The translations under genes and the position numbers were made by a program. From assembly GCF_019303475.1 (NCBI RefSeq), contig NZ_JABLSI010000042.1:1-54499 (forward strand): DNA of 54,499 nt. The letters are read 5' to 3'. The stretch's first letter is position 1, and each line of letters opens with the position of its first letter. Below are positions 24,928 to 33,704 of this stretch, piece after piece. The DNA comes from Streptomyces sp. JJ38. GTDB taxonomy: Bacteria > Actinomycetota > Actinomycetes > Streptomycetales > Streptomycetaceae. The notes beneath the pieces are model-generated. The model did not search any database, was not told the origin of the DNA, and saw nothing but the letters and a program-made list of their open reading frames with translations.

Positions 24928-25315
24928 GTGGCCCCCGGGGGCGCCGATGACCTGCTGGACGGCGCGTGCACGCTCATCTACATGTTCATGAAGTGGCTGC
25001 GCGGAGCCTACGAGCACCACGACAGGGACGTCATCGCCGAGGTGGTTCCCGACCTGGTGGAAACGACGCGCATGATGCCCAGGAGTATCGGCCCCGAGAC
25101 CATCCCCACCATGGCCGGCCTTCTCGTCGCCGCGGGAACCGGGCTGAGCCCCAGCCTGTGGCGCCAGCAGTTCGGGCACTGGACCCGGGACGGACTGACG
25201 CTCCTGGAAGCCACCGCCTTCCTCCTCGCGGACCGCGTCAACCGCCTCACCGGAGACCCCCGACTTCGCCACCCGCCTGACCTCGGACGCGCTGTCCGCG
25301 ACGGCCCGGGACTGA
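24928..25315 (+). pseudogene. Frameshifted gene of unknown function next to the sigma operon
   Basis: From a GTG at 24928 the frame reads VAPGGADDLLDGACTLIYMF through MAGLLVAAGTGLSPSLWRQQ and LLADRVNRLTGDP. At a C5 run (25257-25261) the frame that keeps coding-like third-position GC moves by one base and ends DFATRLTSDALSATARD at 25315. Removing one C restores a 128-residue protein; as sequenced, translation runs on into low-complexity sequence to 25464. The repaired protein is mainly helical and unrecognised. It is divergent from the sigma operon and may belong to the same system. A sequencing error in the C run is quite possible. Confidence 0.6.
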
Positions 25316-25448
25316 CCCTTCCGCGCGTCCCGCTTGCCGGAGCCCGGGAGGGCGGAATCGCCCCCCGGGGTCCGGCTGCCCCCGGCCTACCCGTCCCTCG
25401 GCGGTCGGCCCTGACCGTGCGGGCTCACGGGCCTGGCATGATCGGAGG

Positions 25449-26186
25449 ATGTCAGAACGCATGATCGCGGCCTGTGACGGGGCCGCCAAGACCAATCCCG
25501 GGCCCGCGGGGTGGGCCTGGGTACTGGCGGACGCCGCCGGGGCCCCACAGCGCTGGGAGGCGGGCCCGCTCGGCCGGACCACGAACAACGTGGCCGAGCT
25601 CACCGCGCTCGCCGAGTTGCTGGAGGCAACCGACCCGGCCGTGCCGCTGGAGATCCGGATGGACTCCCAGTACGCCATGAACGCGGTGACGAAGTGGATC
25701 GCCGGCTGGAAGCGCAACGGCTGGCAGACGGCGTCGAAGAAACCCGTGGCCAACAAGGACCTGGTCGTCCGTATCGATGCCCTGCTCGGCGACCGTGACG
25801 TGATGTTCAAGCACGTCTACGCCCACCAGGTCGACGGCGACCCCCTCAACGCCATCGCCGACTCGGCGGCCAGCACCGCCGCGACCCGCCAGGAGAGCGC
25901 CGGCACCGGGCAGGGCGCCACCGGCTTCCCGCGGCCAAGCCCCGAAACGGAGGACAAGCCGCGGGCGGCCCGCTCGCGCAAGGCAGCGACTGGACGAGCT
26001 CCACGCGGCGGCTCGACCGCTGTGATCAAGGCCAAGTTCCCCGGCCGCTGCGGCCACTGCCAGTCCCGCTACGCAGCGGGGGAGAAGATCACCAAGCTCC
26101 CGGCCGGCTGGGGTCACCCGTCCTGCCGCGACGCCTCTCAGGCCCCGTCGTCACCAGGAGGCCCTGCTCGCGACATCCCCAGCTAA
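25449..26186 (+). CDS. rnhA: Ribonuclease HI with C-terminal zinc-ribbon-like domain
   Basis: Cleaves the RNA strand of RNA-DNA hybrids. The RNase HI domain occupies about 1-142 with the four acidic residues D10, E50, D72 and D138 in the expected contexts (ACDGAAKTNPGP, NNVAELTAL, RMDSQYAMN, NAIADSAAS). A disordered Arg/Ser/Thr-rich linker follows, then a short domain at about 195-230 with CGHC and HPSC (GRCGHCQSRYAAGEKITKLP), a probable zinc site resembling small nucleic-acid-binding fingers. The tail is unlike the hybrid-binding domain of eukaryotic RNase H1, which is N-terminal. A hairpin terminator follows. Confidence 0.9.
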   Translation: MSERMIAACDGAAKTNPGPAGWAWVLADAAGAPQRWEAGPLGRTTNNVAELTALAELLEATDPAVPLEIRMDSQYAMNAVTKWIAGWKRNGWQTASKKPVANKDLVVRIDALLGDRDVMFKHVYAHQVDGDPLNAIADSAASTAATRQESAGTGQGATGFPRPSPETEDKPRAARSRKAATGRAPRGGSTAVIKAKFPGRCGHCQSRYAAGEKITKLPAGWGHPSCRDASQAPSSPGGPARDIPS

Positions 26187-26189
26187 CGC

Positions 26190-26220
26190 TGTGAGGCGCC
26201 CCCAGGCGCGGCACCTCACA
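26190..26220 (+). terminator. Hairpin after the RNase HI gene
   Basis: TGTGAGG (26190-26196) pairs with CCTCACA (26214-26220), with an inner GCGCC/GGCGC stem and a small bulge on the right arm. It starts 4 nt after the stop codon. Confidence 0.5.
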
Positions 26221-26465
26221 CCCCGGTCGAAGTCGCCCGAGGCGCCCGGTGCGAGGACGATCCTCGCCCTTGCCACGCCACCCGCACCCGACTTCCCCTG
26301 ACCAACCTCGTGACCCCAGCTCGCTGACGGGACGCCCCTTCGACGACAGGACCGAGCGAGAGCCGGCCATCGCCGGGCCGGTGCTCAGCCGTCCCTGTCC
26401 CGGGGAGCGCGATCTCCGGCGGGGCATGTTCCGGCACGTGGTTCCGAGCACCTAGCCTGTGGAGC
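26221..26465. other. Intergenic region, nothing recognised
   Basis: About 245 bp between the RNase HI terminator and the small methyltransferase gene. No gene, strong repeat or clear promoter was seen. Confidence 0.4.
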
Positions 26466-26903
26466 GTGTCCTCTCGTCTGCCACCTCGTCTCGCCGCGAT
26501 CGTCAGGGCTTTGCCCTTTCGGGAGGACTCACGCGTGCTGGAGATCGGGTGCGGCCCCGGGGCGGCAGCCCGCGCCGTCGCCGAGCAGCTCACGACGGGT
26601 CACATCCTGGCCATCGACAGATCCGCGGCCGCGATCACCCAGGCGAAGCGTTCCTCAGACCACGAGATCGCCTCGGGCCGTATGAGCGTCCGCGAGGTCG
26701 CTGCGGAGGAGTTCGTCCTGGAACCTGGTGAGAAGCCGTTCGACGTCGTGTTCGCCATCCGCGTCGGTGCCCTCGACGGTCGCCACCCGAAGAGGGGGGA
26801 AGCGGCGCTGCGGCGCATCGCCGAGGCGACCACGCCGGACGCCCGGCTGTTCGTCGACGGCGGGGACCCCCTTCGGGAAGTGCCGATTCCCCGTTACCGG
26901 TGA
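26466..26903 (+). CDS. Small class I SAM-dependent methyltransferase
   Basis: A 145-residue protein with the SAM-binding motif VLEIGCGPGAAARAVAEQL, the acidic motif II region ILAIDRS and the FDVVFAIRVGAL strand equivalent to motif IV. It ends soon after RLFVDGGDPLREVP, leaving only part of the usual C-terminal sheet. It may be a naturally short family or a truncated gene. The 218 bp downstream contain no gene. Substrate unknown. GTG start with GGAG nearby. Confidence 0.7.
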   Translation: MSSRLPPRLAAIVRALPFREDSRVLEIGCGPGAAARAVAEQLTTGHILAIDRSAAAITQAKRSSDHEIASGRMSVREVAAEEFVLEPGEKPFDVVFAIRVGALDGRHPKRGEAALRRIAEATTPDARLFVDGGDPLREVPIPRYR

Positions 26904-27121
26904 CCGGCCGTCTCTGGTTGTGGTGACGGGCGGGATCCTTGTCACGGTGTTCGGGAACCGTTGCCGGAAACCGGGACGACTGCCGACCCTGGGGAGCCCG
27001 GAGCCGGACACGCGGTCGACCCTCGGAGACCGGCTGGGGGCCGACCCTGATGTGATCACACCGGCTGTCCAAGATCATCACTGCTCTGAACGGGAGTCAC
27101 AGGGCACCGTAGGGTGGGGGC

Positions 27122-27862
27122 ATGACGCTGCAGCTTGTTCAGGTGAACTTCAAGGCCCGGGACGAATCGGCGCTCGGCGCGTTCTGGGCCGAGGCGCTCG
27201 GTTGGGGTCTGTCCAGCGAAGGGCCCGGAGTCACGAACCTGGAGCCCGTGGGCTTTGACTGGCCGGACCCCTCCGCCGTGTGTGTCGACCTCGTGCGCGT
27301 ACCGGACCCGGAGGCGGTGAAGTGTCGCGTGCACATCGAGCTCGCCACGACGTCAGAGGCCCACCAGGCCGGTTTGGTGGCACGCTTGCAGGAACTCGGG
27401 GCGACGATCGCCGATGTGGGCCGGGACAACGACGTGCCGTGGACGGTGATGGCCGATCCGGAGGGCAACGTGTTCAGCGTCCTGGAGCCCCGGGAGCTCT
27501 ACCGGGACACCGGGCCGGTAGCCGCCGTGGTCGTCGCCTGTGCGGACCCACGGGCCATGGTCCGGTTCTGGGGTGAAGCCATCGACTGGACCGTCCACGA
27601 GCTGACCGACGACCGTGCCTTGCTGCGCTCCGTCGAGGGCGTCGGGCCGTACCTGGAGTTCCGCCGCACGCCGGACGACGAGGCCGTGCGGACCCGCGTC
27701 CATCTCGACGTGATGTCCAGCCCTGTCGAGGATCAGGCGAAGGAGGTCGCCCGGCTCGAAGGCCTCGGCGCGACACGGCGGGACGTGGGCCAGGGTGACG
27801 TCTCCTGGGTCGTCCTGGCCGATCCGGAGGGCAACGAGTTCTGCGTCCTGGGCCGGGGCTGA
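27122..27862 (+). CDS. Two-domain VOC family protein
   Basis: A 246-residue protein made of two tandem VOC units: residues about 3-122 (LQLVQVNFKARDESALGAFW to WTVMADPEGNVFSVLEP) and 130-245 (VAAVVVACADPRAMVRFWGE to WVVLADPEGNEFCVL). Each ends with the same ADPEGN strand. The family is typically annotated as a glyoxalase-like or bleomycin-resistance-like protein, and no substrate can be assigned. Monocistronic. Confidence 0.85.
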   Translation: MTLQLVQVNFKARDESALGAFWAEALGWGLSSEGPGVTNLEPVGFDWPDPSAVCVDLVRVPDPEAVKCRVHIELATTSEAHQAGLVARLQELGATIADVGRDNDVPWTVMADPEGNVFSVLEPRELYRDTGPVAAVVVACADPRAMVRFWGEAIDWTVHELTDDRALLRSVEGVGPYLEFRRTPDDEAVRTRVHLDVMSSPVEDQAKEVARLEGLGATRRDVGQGDVSWVVLADPEGNEFCVLGRG

Positions 27863-28161
27863 CGCGGAGCTTGGTCCGTTCCCCGAACCGTCGCCTGGGG
27901 TGCGGTTCGCAGGAGGTGCCGTCGCGGAACGTGGCCACGCCCTCTCCCACGGGGTCGTCGCGATGAGCGCCGCGGCCCAGCGGCCGGCCGAACGGCGGCA
28001 CCCGGCCGCTCCATGACGGGCCGTCATCCGCGGTCTCGCGCCGGTGTCCGGCCCTGACCGCCGGGGGACCATGCCGTGAGCGGCGAGTTGAGAGCGGCCG
28101 TGACGGCGGGAGCGTGGGGGCCGCGTAGCACCGTGGGCTGGTCGTCGGCTGGACGTGGTGG
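27863..28161. other. Intergenic region between convergent VOC and TetR genes
   Basis: About 300 bp. Open frames here are short, compositionally unconvincing and lack ribosome-binding sites. I see no repeat or terminator strong enough to call. Confidence 0.4.
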
Positions 28162-28755
28162 TCACGTCGGGTGGGTGGTGGGTGGGCGGAGTCCGGTCAG
28201 GAGTTGGTCGAGTGCTTGTTCTGCGGCGTGTGGGTTGCCGCCTTGTGCGATCCACAGGGCGGCTTCGTTCATGGCGCCGGAGAGGAGCTGGGTGAGGGGT
28301 TCTCTGGGCAGGCGGGTGATGGCCCCGTTGGCGCTGAGTGCGGCGAGGGCTTGCTGGAGGTGGCGGGCGGAGGACTGCTCGTCCAGGGCTCGCCACTCGT
28401 CCCAGCCGAGCACGGTGGGCGCGTCGACCAGCAGGATGTTCCGGACGGCGGGGTCGGTTCCCGCGGCGAGGAAGGCACGGCATCCGGCTCGCAGCTGTTC
28501 CCAGAGGTCCTCGTGCTGCTCGGCCGCGCTCGCCACGCGCTGGCCCAGCTCCTGCTGGACCTCGGCCACGACGGCCCGGAAGAGTCCCGCCTTGCTCTGG
28601 AAGTGGTGGTAGGCGGCTCCCTTGGTGACACCGGCGGCCTGTGCGACATCGGCCAGGGCCACGTGGTGATACCCGTCTGCGGCGAACCGTCGTCGCCCTT
28701 CATCCAGCAGCGCCCGGCGTGTCGCAGCCCGCTGTTGTGCCCGGTTGGCCGTCAT
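28162..28755 (-). CDS. TetR family transcriptional regulator
   Basis: A 197-residue repressor-type protein: the helix-turn-helix is at about 20-60 (DEGRRRFAADGYHHVALADV, AQAAGVTKGAAYHHFQSKAG), followed by an all-helical ligand domain including ILLVDAPTVLGWDEW, which resembles TetR_C_33/C_13-type domains. It is divergent from a VOC gene at 28852 with two perfect or near-perfect palindromes in between, so it most likely represses both itself and that gene. Confidence 0.92.
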   Translation of the reverse strand: MTANRAQQRAATRRALLDEGRRRFAADGYHHVALADVAQAAGVTKGAAYHHFQSKAGLFRAVVAEVQQELGQRVASAAEQHEDLWEQLRAGCRAFLAAGTDPAVRNILLVDAPTVLGWDEWRALDEQSSARHLQQALAALSANGAITRLPREPLTQLLSGAMNEAALWIAQGGNPHAAEQALDQLLTGLRPPTTHPT

Positions 28756-28781
28756 CCGGTCGCACCGCCCTCTCCGTTTCG

Positions 28782-28796
28782 CATACCCAGGGTATG
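28782..28796. promoter_or_regulatory. TetR operator 1
   Basis: CATACCC-A-GGGTATG, a perfect 15-bp palindrome in the TetR/VOC divergent gap, 27 bp upstream of the TetR ATG. Confidence 0.75.
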
Positions 28797-28808
28797 TTAA
28801 CGTCGTGC

Positions 28809-28831
28809 TTCACATACTCAGGGTATGTGAA
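28809..28831. promoter_or_regulatory. TetR operator 2
   Basis: TTCACATACTC-A-GGGTATGTGAA, a 23-bp palindrome with one mismatched pair, sharing the core of operator 1. Centres are 31 bp apart (28789 and 28820), about three helical turns. It ends 21 bp before the VOC start codon. Confidence 0.75.
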
Positions 28832-28851
28832 ATGGGCGGAAGGACCCTGCC

Positions 28852-29301
28852 GTGACGAACGGACCCATGACCAGACTCGACGGCTTCTACCCCGTGCTCG
28901 CCACCCGTGACGTGGCCACCGCCCGGGACTTCTACACCCGGCACCTCGGCTTCGAGGTGACCTTCGAGACCGACTGGTACGTGAGCCTGCGACGCCCCGA
29001 CGCACCGCAGTACGAGCTGGCGCTGCTGGACCACCTCCACCCCACCGTCCCCGAGGGCCACCGGACCGCACTCGGCGGCGGGCTGCTGCTGAACTTCGAG
29101 GTGGAGGACGTGGACGCCGAGCACCGGCGGCTCGTGACGGGGGCCGGCCTGCGCGAGGTGCTGCCGCTGCGCACCGAGGAGTTCGGCCAGCGCCACTTCA
29201 TCGTCTCCGCCCCCGACGGCGTGTTGATCGATGTCATCACCGTCACCGCCCCCACCGAGGAATACGCTGCCCACTACACGGGCACCGCACAGGCGCAGTG
29301 A
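28852..29301 (+). CDS. VOC/glyoxalase family protein under TetR control
   Basis: A 149-residue VOC protein (RLDGFYPVLATRDVATARDF, YYTRHLGFEV-type start, and FIVSAPDGVLIDVITVTAP at the end). The GTG at 28852 has GGAAGGA 8 nt upstream; an ATG five codons later is the alternative. Its position opposite a TetR gene with twin operators points to inducible detoxification or resistance to a small molecule, perhaps by binding or isomerising it. This is inference from context. Confidence 0.82.
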   Translation: MTNGPMTRLDGFYPVLATRDVATARDFYTRHLGFEVTFETDWYVSLRRPDAPQYELALLDHLHPTVPEGHRTALGGGLLLNFEVEDVDAEHRRLVTGAGLREVLPLRTEEFGQRHFIVSAPDGVLIDVITVTAPTEEYAAHYTGTAQAQ

Positions 29302-29874
29302 CGCGCGATACGAGGTTCCGGGCCGTCACCCGGCGACGCGCTGCGAGACCTGCCCGTGGTGGGTGAGGCGGCACCCGGGGCATGTGGGTCGGCCCCGCCC
29401 TTGAGAGTGCGTGGTGCTGCGCCGGAGCCAGGAGGAGCCCGAGATCACGACCCTGTCCCAGGGTCCGGAGCATGCCGGTCGAGGGCGACGGTCGGAAGGA
29501 TGACGGGGACGGCTTCGGCGTCGAGCGGGGGCGTCTGGGGGCCGGACCGGAAACCGGCCCGCGGTGCCCCCCCGGGCGGTTGTTCGACGTCAGCGAGGAC
29601 GGCGACGGCCATGTTCCGTACGGGAAGCCCAGTACTGAAAGGCGCACCTTCAGACGTGCTGCGCTGAGAACCCCGCCTGGGCGGGGACCGGCACATCGAC
29701 GGTGGCTGGGACAGCAAGGCGGTTGGATCACTCCGCGACCGATGATCCGGGGTGCGGGGCGGTTCGGCCGAAGCCCTGGCCAGGGGACGACGAGTTGTGA
29801 GCGGTGGACGCTGAGCCGCGAAGAACCCTAAATGCGTCGACAACGCCCCTCGGCACCCGGCACAGTGGCCACCC
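29302..29874. other. 573-bp intergenic region, no gene recognised
   Basis: Open frames on both strands are Arg/Pro-rich with poor third-position bias and no ribosome-binding sites. No transposase motif, palindrome or promoter stands out. It may be decayed DNA. Confidence 0.4.
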
Positions 29875-30615
29875 GTGACGAGCAGTGAACTGTGGACCCG
29901 CGCGACCGCCGACCGCTATGACGCCGAGGAGGTCGAAGTGTCCTCGGCTGCCGTTCTCGGACCGACCCTCGCCTTCCTCGCCGAGCTCGCCGGAGACGGC
30001 CGGGCGCTGGAGTTCGCCATCGGAACCGGACGGGTGGGCGTCCCGCTCCGGGAACACGGCGTGCCGGTGGTGGGCATCGAACTGTCCGAGCACATGGCAG
30101 CGGTGCTGCGCCGCAAGGTCGACGAGGGCACCCTCCCGGTAGTCATCGGGGACATGGCCACCACCGCCGTTCCCGGCGGGTTCACCCTGGTCTACCTCGT
30201 CTACAACACCATCACCAACCTGCTCACGCAGAACGAGCAGGTCGAGTGCTTCCGCAACGCCGCACGGCATCTGGAGCCCGGCGGCCGGTTCGTCATCGAG
30301 CTGGGTGTGCCGCCGCTGCGGCTCCTGCCGCCTGGCCAGGTCGCGGTGCCGTTCGACGTCTCTCAGCAGCATCTCGGCTTCGACACCTTCGACCTGGTCG
30401 AGCAGATCCTCGTCTCGCACCACTTCACCCGCGACGGCGACGACGGCCACTACCGCCGCGAAAACTCCCGGCACCGGTACGCCTGGCCGGCGGAGCTCGA
30501 CCTGATGGCACGGATCGCCGGGCTCGAGCTGGAACGTCGCGTCGGAGACTGGGACGGGTCTCCGTTCACCCAGGACTCCGCGAAGCACGTCTCAGTGTGG
30601 CGCAAGCCGGCCTGA
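29875..30615 (+). CDS. Class I SAM-dependent methyltransferase
   Basis: A 246-residue methyltransferase with RALEFAIGTGRVGVPLREHG as the SAM-binding motif I (the usual GxGxG is GTGR), VVGIELSEHMAAVLR as motif II, GDMATTAVPGGFTLVYLVYN as motif IV and HLEPGGRFVIELGVP as the following strand. The C-terminal RYAWPAELDLMARIAGLELE helix is typical of the Methyltransf_25 group. No operon partner. GTG start; the ribosome-binding site is weak. Confidence 0.85.
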   Translation: MTSSELWTRATADRYDAEEVEVSSAAVLGPTLAFLAELAGDGRALEFAIGTGRVGVPLREHGVPVVGIELSEHMAAVLRRKVDEGTLPVVIGDMATTAVPGGFTLVYLVYNTITNLLTQNEQVECFRNAARHLEPGGRFVIELGVPPLRLLPPGQVAVPFDVSQQHLGFDTFDLVEQILVSHHFTRDGDDGHYRRENSRHRYAWPAELDLMARIAGLELERRVGDWDGSPFTQDSAKHVSVWRKPA

Positions 30616-30639
30616 GGTTGGCCACCGGCCATCAACGTT

Positions 30640-30763
30640 GGCCATGCCTGTCCTGAACTTCCTGCTCCCAGGCGACCCCGGTGTGCAGGACGAACAGCAT
30701 GCCCTGGAACACCAGCCGGTCAGGATGCCGCTTTCGCCCGGGGTGCCGGGGCAGAGGTTGCTC
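30640..30763 (-). pseudogene. IS5-like transposase relic, N-terminal part
   Basis: The minus strand reads EQPLPRHPGRKRHPDRLVFQ then GMLFVLHTGVAWEQ before stopping. This matches the N-terminal region of IS5-type transposases common in Streptomyces (PGRKR..DRLVxxGILFVLHTGIAWEQLPQE). Stop codons flank the piece and only about 40 residues survive. Confidence 0.6.
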
Positions 30764-30813
30764 CGATCGACAACGAGGTCACGCCCGGTGGGGCAGGCTC
30801 GACCGCGCGCAAG

Positions 30814-31060
30814 TCACCTGTCCGACGAGATGAAGGTCGCAGCGAGACGAAGGTCGTGACGAGATGGCCGGTGGCGGTCTCGTCCTACCGAGGGGCCGGG
30901 GCCACGCCACTGCTCAAGTCTTTCGATGCGCTGCCTGGCCATGTCGCGCGGTCTGTAGGAGCCGGAGTCGAAGGCCGACGGTCTGCCGCCGCGGCAGCCA
31001 GGGGCGTTCGCGGTTCGGCGGCCCGGTCCACTGGCTGCGGGACCACTGCCCAGGTCCCGC
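30814..31060 (-). pseudogene. IS5-like transposase relic, C-terminal part
   Basis: The minus strand includes CRGGRPSAFDSGSYRPRDMA followed by RQRIERLEQWRGP, matching the C-terminal GGRPxxFDxxxYxxRNVVERCFxRLKQWRG block of IS5/IS4-type transposases. The N-terminal relic lies downstream of it on the same strand, so either two elements inserted here or the element was rearranged. Confidence 0.6.
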
Positions 31061-31210
31061 GCCGGCGAGGATGGGACCCAACCGAGTGGGACGACCAACG
31101 ATGGTCGGCCGGGACCACCTCCGGCGTAACCATGGACCGCCCGGTCCTCAGGGACATCCATGTGCGGCCATGATGTGCGTGAACGCCGGTGTGCACCTGC
31201 CCCGTGCCGG

Positions 31211-32068
31211 TCACGGGGTTGTTCCGGGGCGCTGTGGCTGGGCGGTGAGGCGGTCGAGGCGGGTGCGGTGGGCCGGTGTCAGCGGGAGGTCGGCGGCGGC
31301 GAGGTTCTCCTCGAGGTGGCTGATCCGGCTGGTGCCCGGGATGGGGAGGATGACGGGGGAGTGGTGCAGGAGCCAGGCGAGGGCCACCTGCGCCGGGGCG
31401 GCGTCGAGCTCGGCCGCGACGGCGGCGACCACTGCCTGGGCGCCGGAAGCCCGGGGGTCCACGGGCCGCCAGGGCAGGAAGGCGATGCCCGCTGCCTCAC
31501 AGGCTGCGAGTACCGGCTCGTGCTGGCGGTCGAGGAGGTTGTAGCGGTTTTGGACGCTCGCGATGTCGACGCTCTCGCGCGCCATGGCGAGCTCCTCGGC
31601 GGTGACCTCGGACAGGCCGATGTGGCCGACCTTGCCCTCCGCCCTGAGGTCGCTCAGAGCGCCGAGCTGCTCGGCGAGCGGGGTGTTCGGATCGACGCGG
31701 TGCAGTTGGAGCAGCTCGATCCGTTCCACGCGCAGACGGCTCAGCGCGGCCTCGACCTGGACGCGCAAGGAGGCGGGCCGTGCGTCGTGCGCCCACTGGC
31801 CCCGCTCGTCCCGCACGACGCCGACCTTCGTCGTGAGGAGAAGGCCGTCTGGGTAGGGGTGCAGGGCCTCGGCGAGGATTTCCTCGTTGGCCCCCCAGCC
31901 GTACAGGTGGGCGGTGTCGATGAGCGTGACGCCGAGCTCGACGGCGCGCCGGGCGACGGCGAGTGCGTTCGCCCGGGCGGGCCCGGGCCCGCCGCCCAGG
32001 TGCATGGCCCCGAATCCGAGCCGCCCGACTTCCAGCTCGCCGCCGATGTGGAACGTGGTCGGTGTCAT
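31211..32068 (-). CDS. Aldo/keto reductase
   Basis: A 285-residue NADPH-dependent oxidoreductase with the full AKR tetrad: D51 (LIDTAH), Y56 (LYGWG), K81 (LLTTKVG) and H123 (LQLHRVD). The C-terminal VILPIPGTSRISHLEENLAA matches the cofactor-binding segment of the family. The ATG at 32068 was chosen because GGGGAAGG lies 8 nt upstream; an in-frame ATG 8 codons earlier is less likely. Substrate unknown. Confidence 0.9.
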   Translation of the reverse strand: MTPTTFHIGGELEVGRLGFGAMHLGGGPGPARANALAVARRAVELGVTLIDTAHLYGWGANEEILAEALHPYPDGLLLTTKVGVVRDERGQWAHDARPASLRVQVEAALSRLRVERIELLQLHRVDPNTPLAEQLGALSDLRAEGKVGHIGLSEVTAEELAMARESVDIASVQNRYNLLDRQHEPVLAACEAAGIAFLPWRPVDPRASGAQAVVAAVAAELDAAPAQVALAWLLHHSPVILPIPGTSRISHLEENLAAADLPLTPAHRTRLDRLTAQPQRPGTTP

Positions 32069-32173
32069 GTGCAGCCTTCCCCCGTTGGTCAAGGCGCAAC
32101 GCTAGCAGGGAAGTTGTGCGTGACCGGGGAGGGGAGGGAGACCGCGGGCCGGGCTCCGCATGATGAGCGTCGG

Positions 32174-32563
32174 TCAGCGCGTCGCGGGCGGTCGGCCGCT
32201 TCTCGCTTGCCCGGGTGCCGGTGTGGCAGGTCCGCAGAGCACCAGGAAGCCCACCCCGTCCGCCTCCAGCCGCTCCACCCGCTCCCAGCCGACGTCGGCC
32301 ACGGCACCCTCTGGACGGCAGCGTGCTCCTCGCGGGCCTGGGCTATCGCACTGTCAGCGAAGTCGACGGCATTCACGGTGTAGCCGAGGGAAGCGAGGCA
32401 TGCGGCCAGCGCTCCGGCGCCGCACCCCACGTCGAGCGCCCGAACCCGGACCTCGGGGACGGCGGCGTCCTCGGCGAGCAGTTGCCGATCGCGCTCACCG
32501 CCCCCGGAAGTTCCTTCCGTCGCTGTCGTGCTTCTCCCACACCCCGCGGGTGGTGTTCGTCAA
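32174..32563 (-). pseudogene. Decayed SAM-dependent methyltransferase
   Basis: A TTG start at 32563 with GGAGGAG begins LTNTTRGVWEKHDSDGRNF, then hits a stop. Another frame continues LDVGCGAGALAACLASLGYT then VNAVDFADSAIAQAREEHA. A third gives VADVGWERVERLEADGVGFL and ends at 32174. The middle (about 100 residues expected) is missing. So the gene has at least two frame changes and an internal deletion. Confidence 0.75.
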
Positions 32564-32683
32564 CGTGCTGCTCCTCCGGTGGAGCGGGTGTGGTCAGCGG
32601 TGGGCATGGCAGCCTTCAGGCGCGTTAGGCATGATCTCGGTCGGGGGAGCCCGAGGGGATCTCGCCCTCGGGCTACCCGACCA

Positions 32684-33634
32684 TCAGGTCTGACTGAAGG
32701 CGCGTCGGTAGGCGCCGGGCGTGGTACCCAGATGCGCCCGGAAGCGTCGGCGCAGGTTGACTGCCGAGGTGAGTCCGACGCGGGTGGCGATGGCTTCGAC
32801 CGGCAGGTCGGTCTGCTCCAGCAATACCCGTGCTGCGTCGATGCGTTGGCTGAGCAGCCAGTGTCCGGGGCTGGTGCCGAGCTGTTCGGTGAAGCGCCGG
32901 GCGAGCGTCCGGCTGGACAGTCCGGCGTGTTCGGCGAGCCGGTCGAGCGTGAGTCGGGTGTCGAGCCGGGAGGTGGCCCACTCCAACAGTGACGCCAGTG
33001 ACTCGTCCGCCTTGGCTGGTGCGGGCTGTGCTGCGTACTGGAGTTGGCTGCCTTCCCGGTGTGGCGGCAGGACCATGTTGCGAGCGATCTGGGTGGCGTA
33101 GGCCGCACCGTGGTCGGAACGTACGAGGTGCAGGCACAAGTCGATGCCCGCGCCGGTTCCAGCGCTGGTCGCCACGTCGCCGTGGTCCACGAAGAGCACG
33201 TCTTGGTCCAACTGCACCTCAGGGAAGGCGGCGGCGAGCCGGGCGGTATCGCGCCAGTGGGTGGTGGCGCGGCGGCCGTCGAGCAGTCCGGCTTGGGCGA
33301 GGACGAAGGCCCCCGTACAGATGGCGACAATCCTCGCCCCGCGCCGGTGGGCGGCCCGCAGCGCCGCGGTGACGGCAGGTGGCACCGGTGCGCCCGGCGG
33401 CTGCCAGCCGGGGACGACCACGGTGTCCGCTTGCTTCAGGGCCTCAAGGCCGGTGTCGACGAGCATCGCGTAGCCGGCGGTGGTCTGCACAGGGCCGGGG
33501 TGCTCGGCGCAGATACGGAAGCTGTATCGGGGCGGCTCGTCCTGCGGGACGCTGCCGAAGACCTCGGTGGCACAGGCGAGTTCAAAGGGCGACTGCGGCG
33601 GGTTGACCAAGGCCACCACCCGATGAGGACGCAT
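32684..33634 (-). CDS. GlxA-type AraC regulator (DJ-1/PfpI domain + AraC helix-turn-helix)
   Basis: A 316-residue regulator. Residues about 5-170 form a DJ-1/PfpI-like domain (VVPGWQPPGAPVPP; IVAICTGAFVLAQAGLLDGR with the nucleophile-elbow Cys). Residues about 215-315 hold the AraC double helix-turn-helix (LTLDRLAEHAGLSSRTLARR and EAIATRVGLTSAVNLRRRFR). It probably responds to a small molecule. It is divergent from an alpha/beta hydrolase gene 70 bp away, a likely target. Confidence 0.92.
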   Translation of the reverse strand: MRPHRVVALVNPPQSPFELACATEVFGSVPQDEPPRYSFRICAEHPGPVQTTAGYAMLVDTGLEALKQADTVVVPGWQPPGAPVPPAVTAALRAAHRRGARIVAICTGAFVLAQAGLLDGRRATTHWRDTARLAAAFPEVQLDQDVLFVDHGDVATSAGTGAGIDLCLHLVRSDHGAAYATQIARNMVLPPHREGSQLQYAAQPAPAKADESLASLLEWATSRLDTRLTLDRLAEHAGLSSRTLARRFTEQLGTSPGHWLLSQRIDAARVLLEQTDLPVEAIATRVGLTSAVNLRRRFRAHLGTTPGAYRRAFSQT

Positions 33635-33704
33635 GGCAAGATTGTACCCTCAGGTGTCTTTCTAGACTCTCGGCCGGACGGCCCGCACAGGACACAGTGG
33701 GCCC

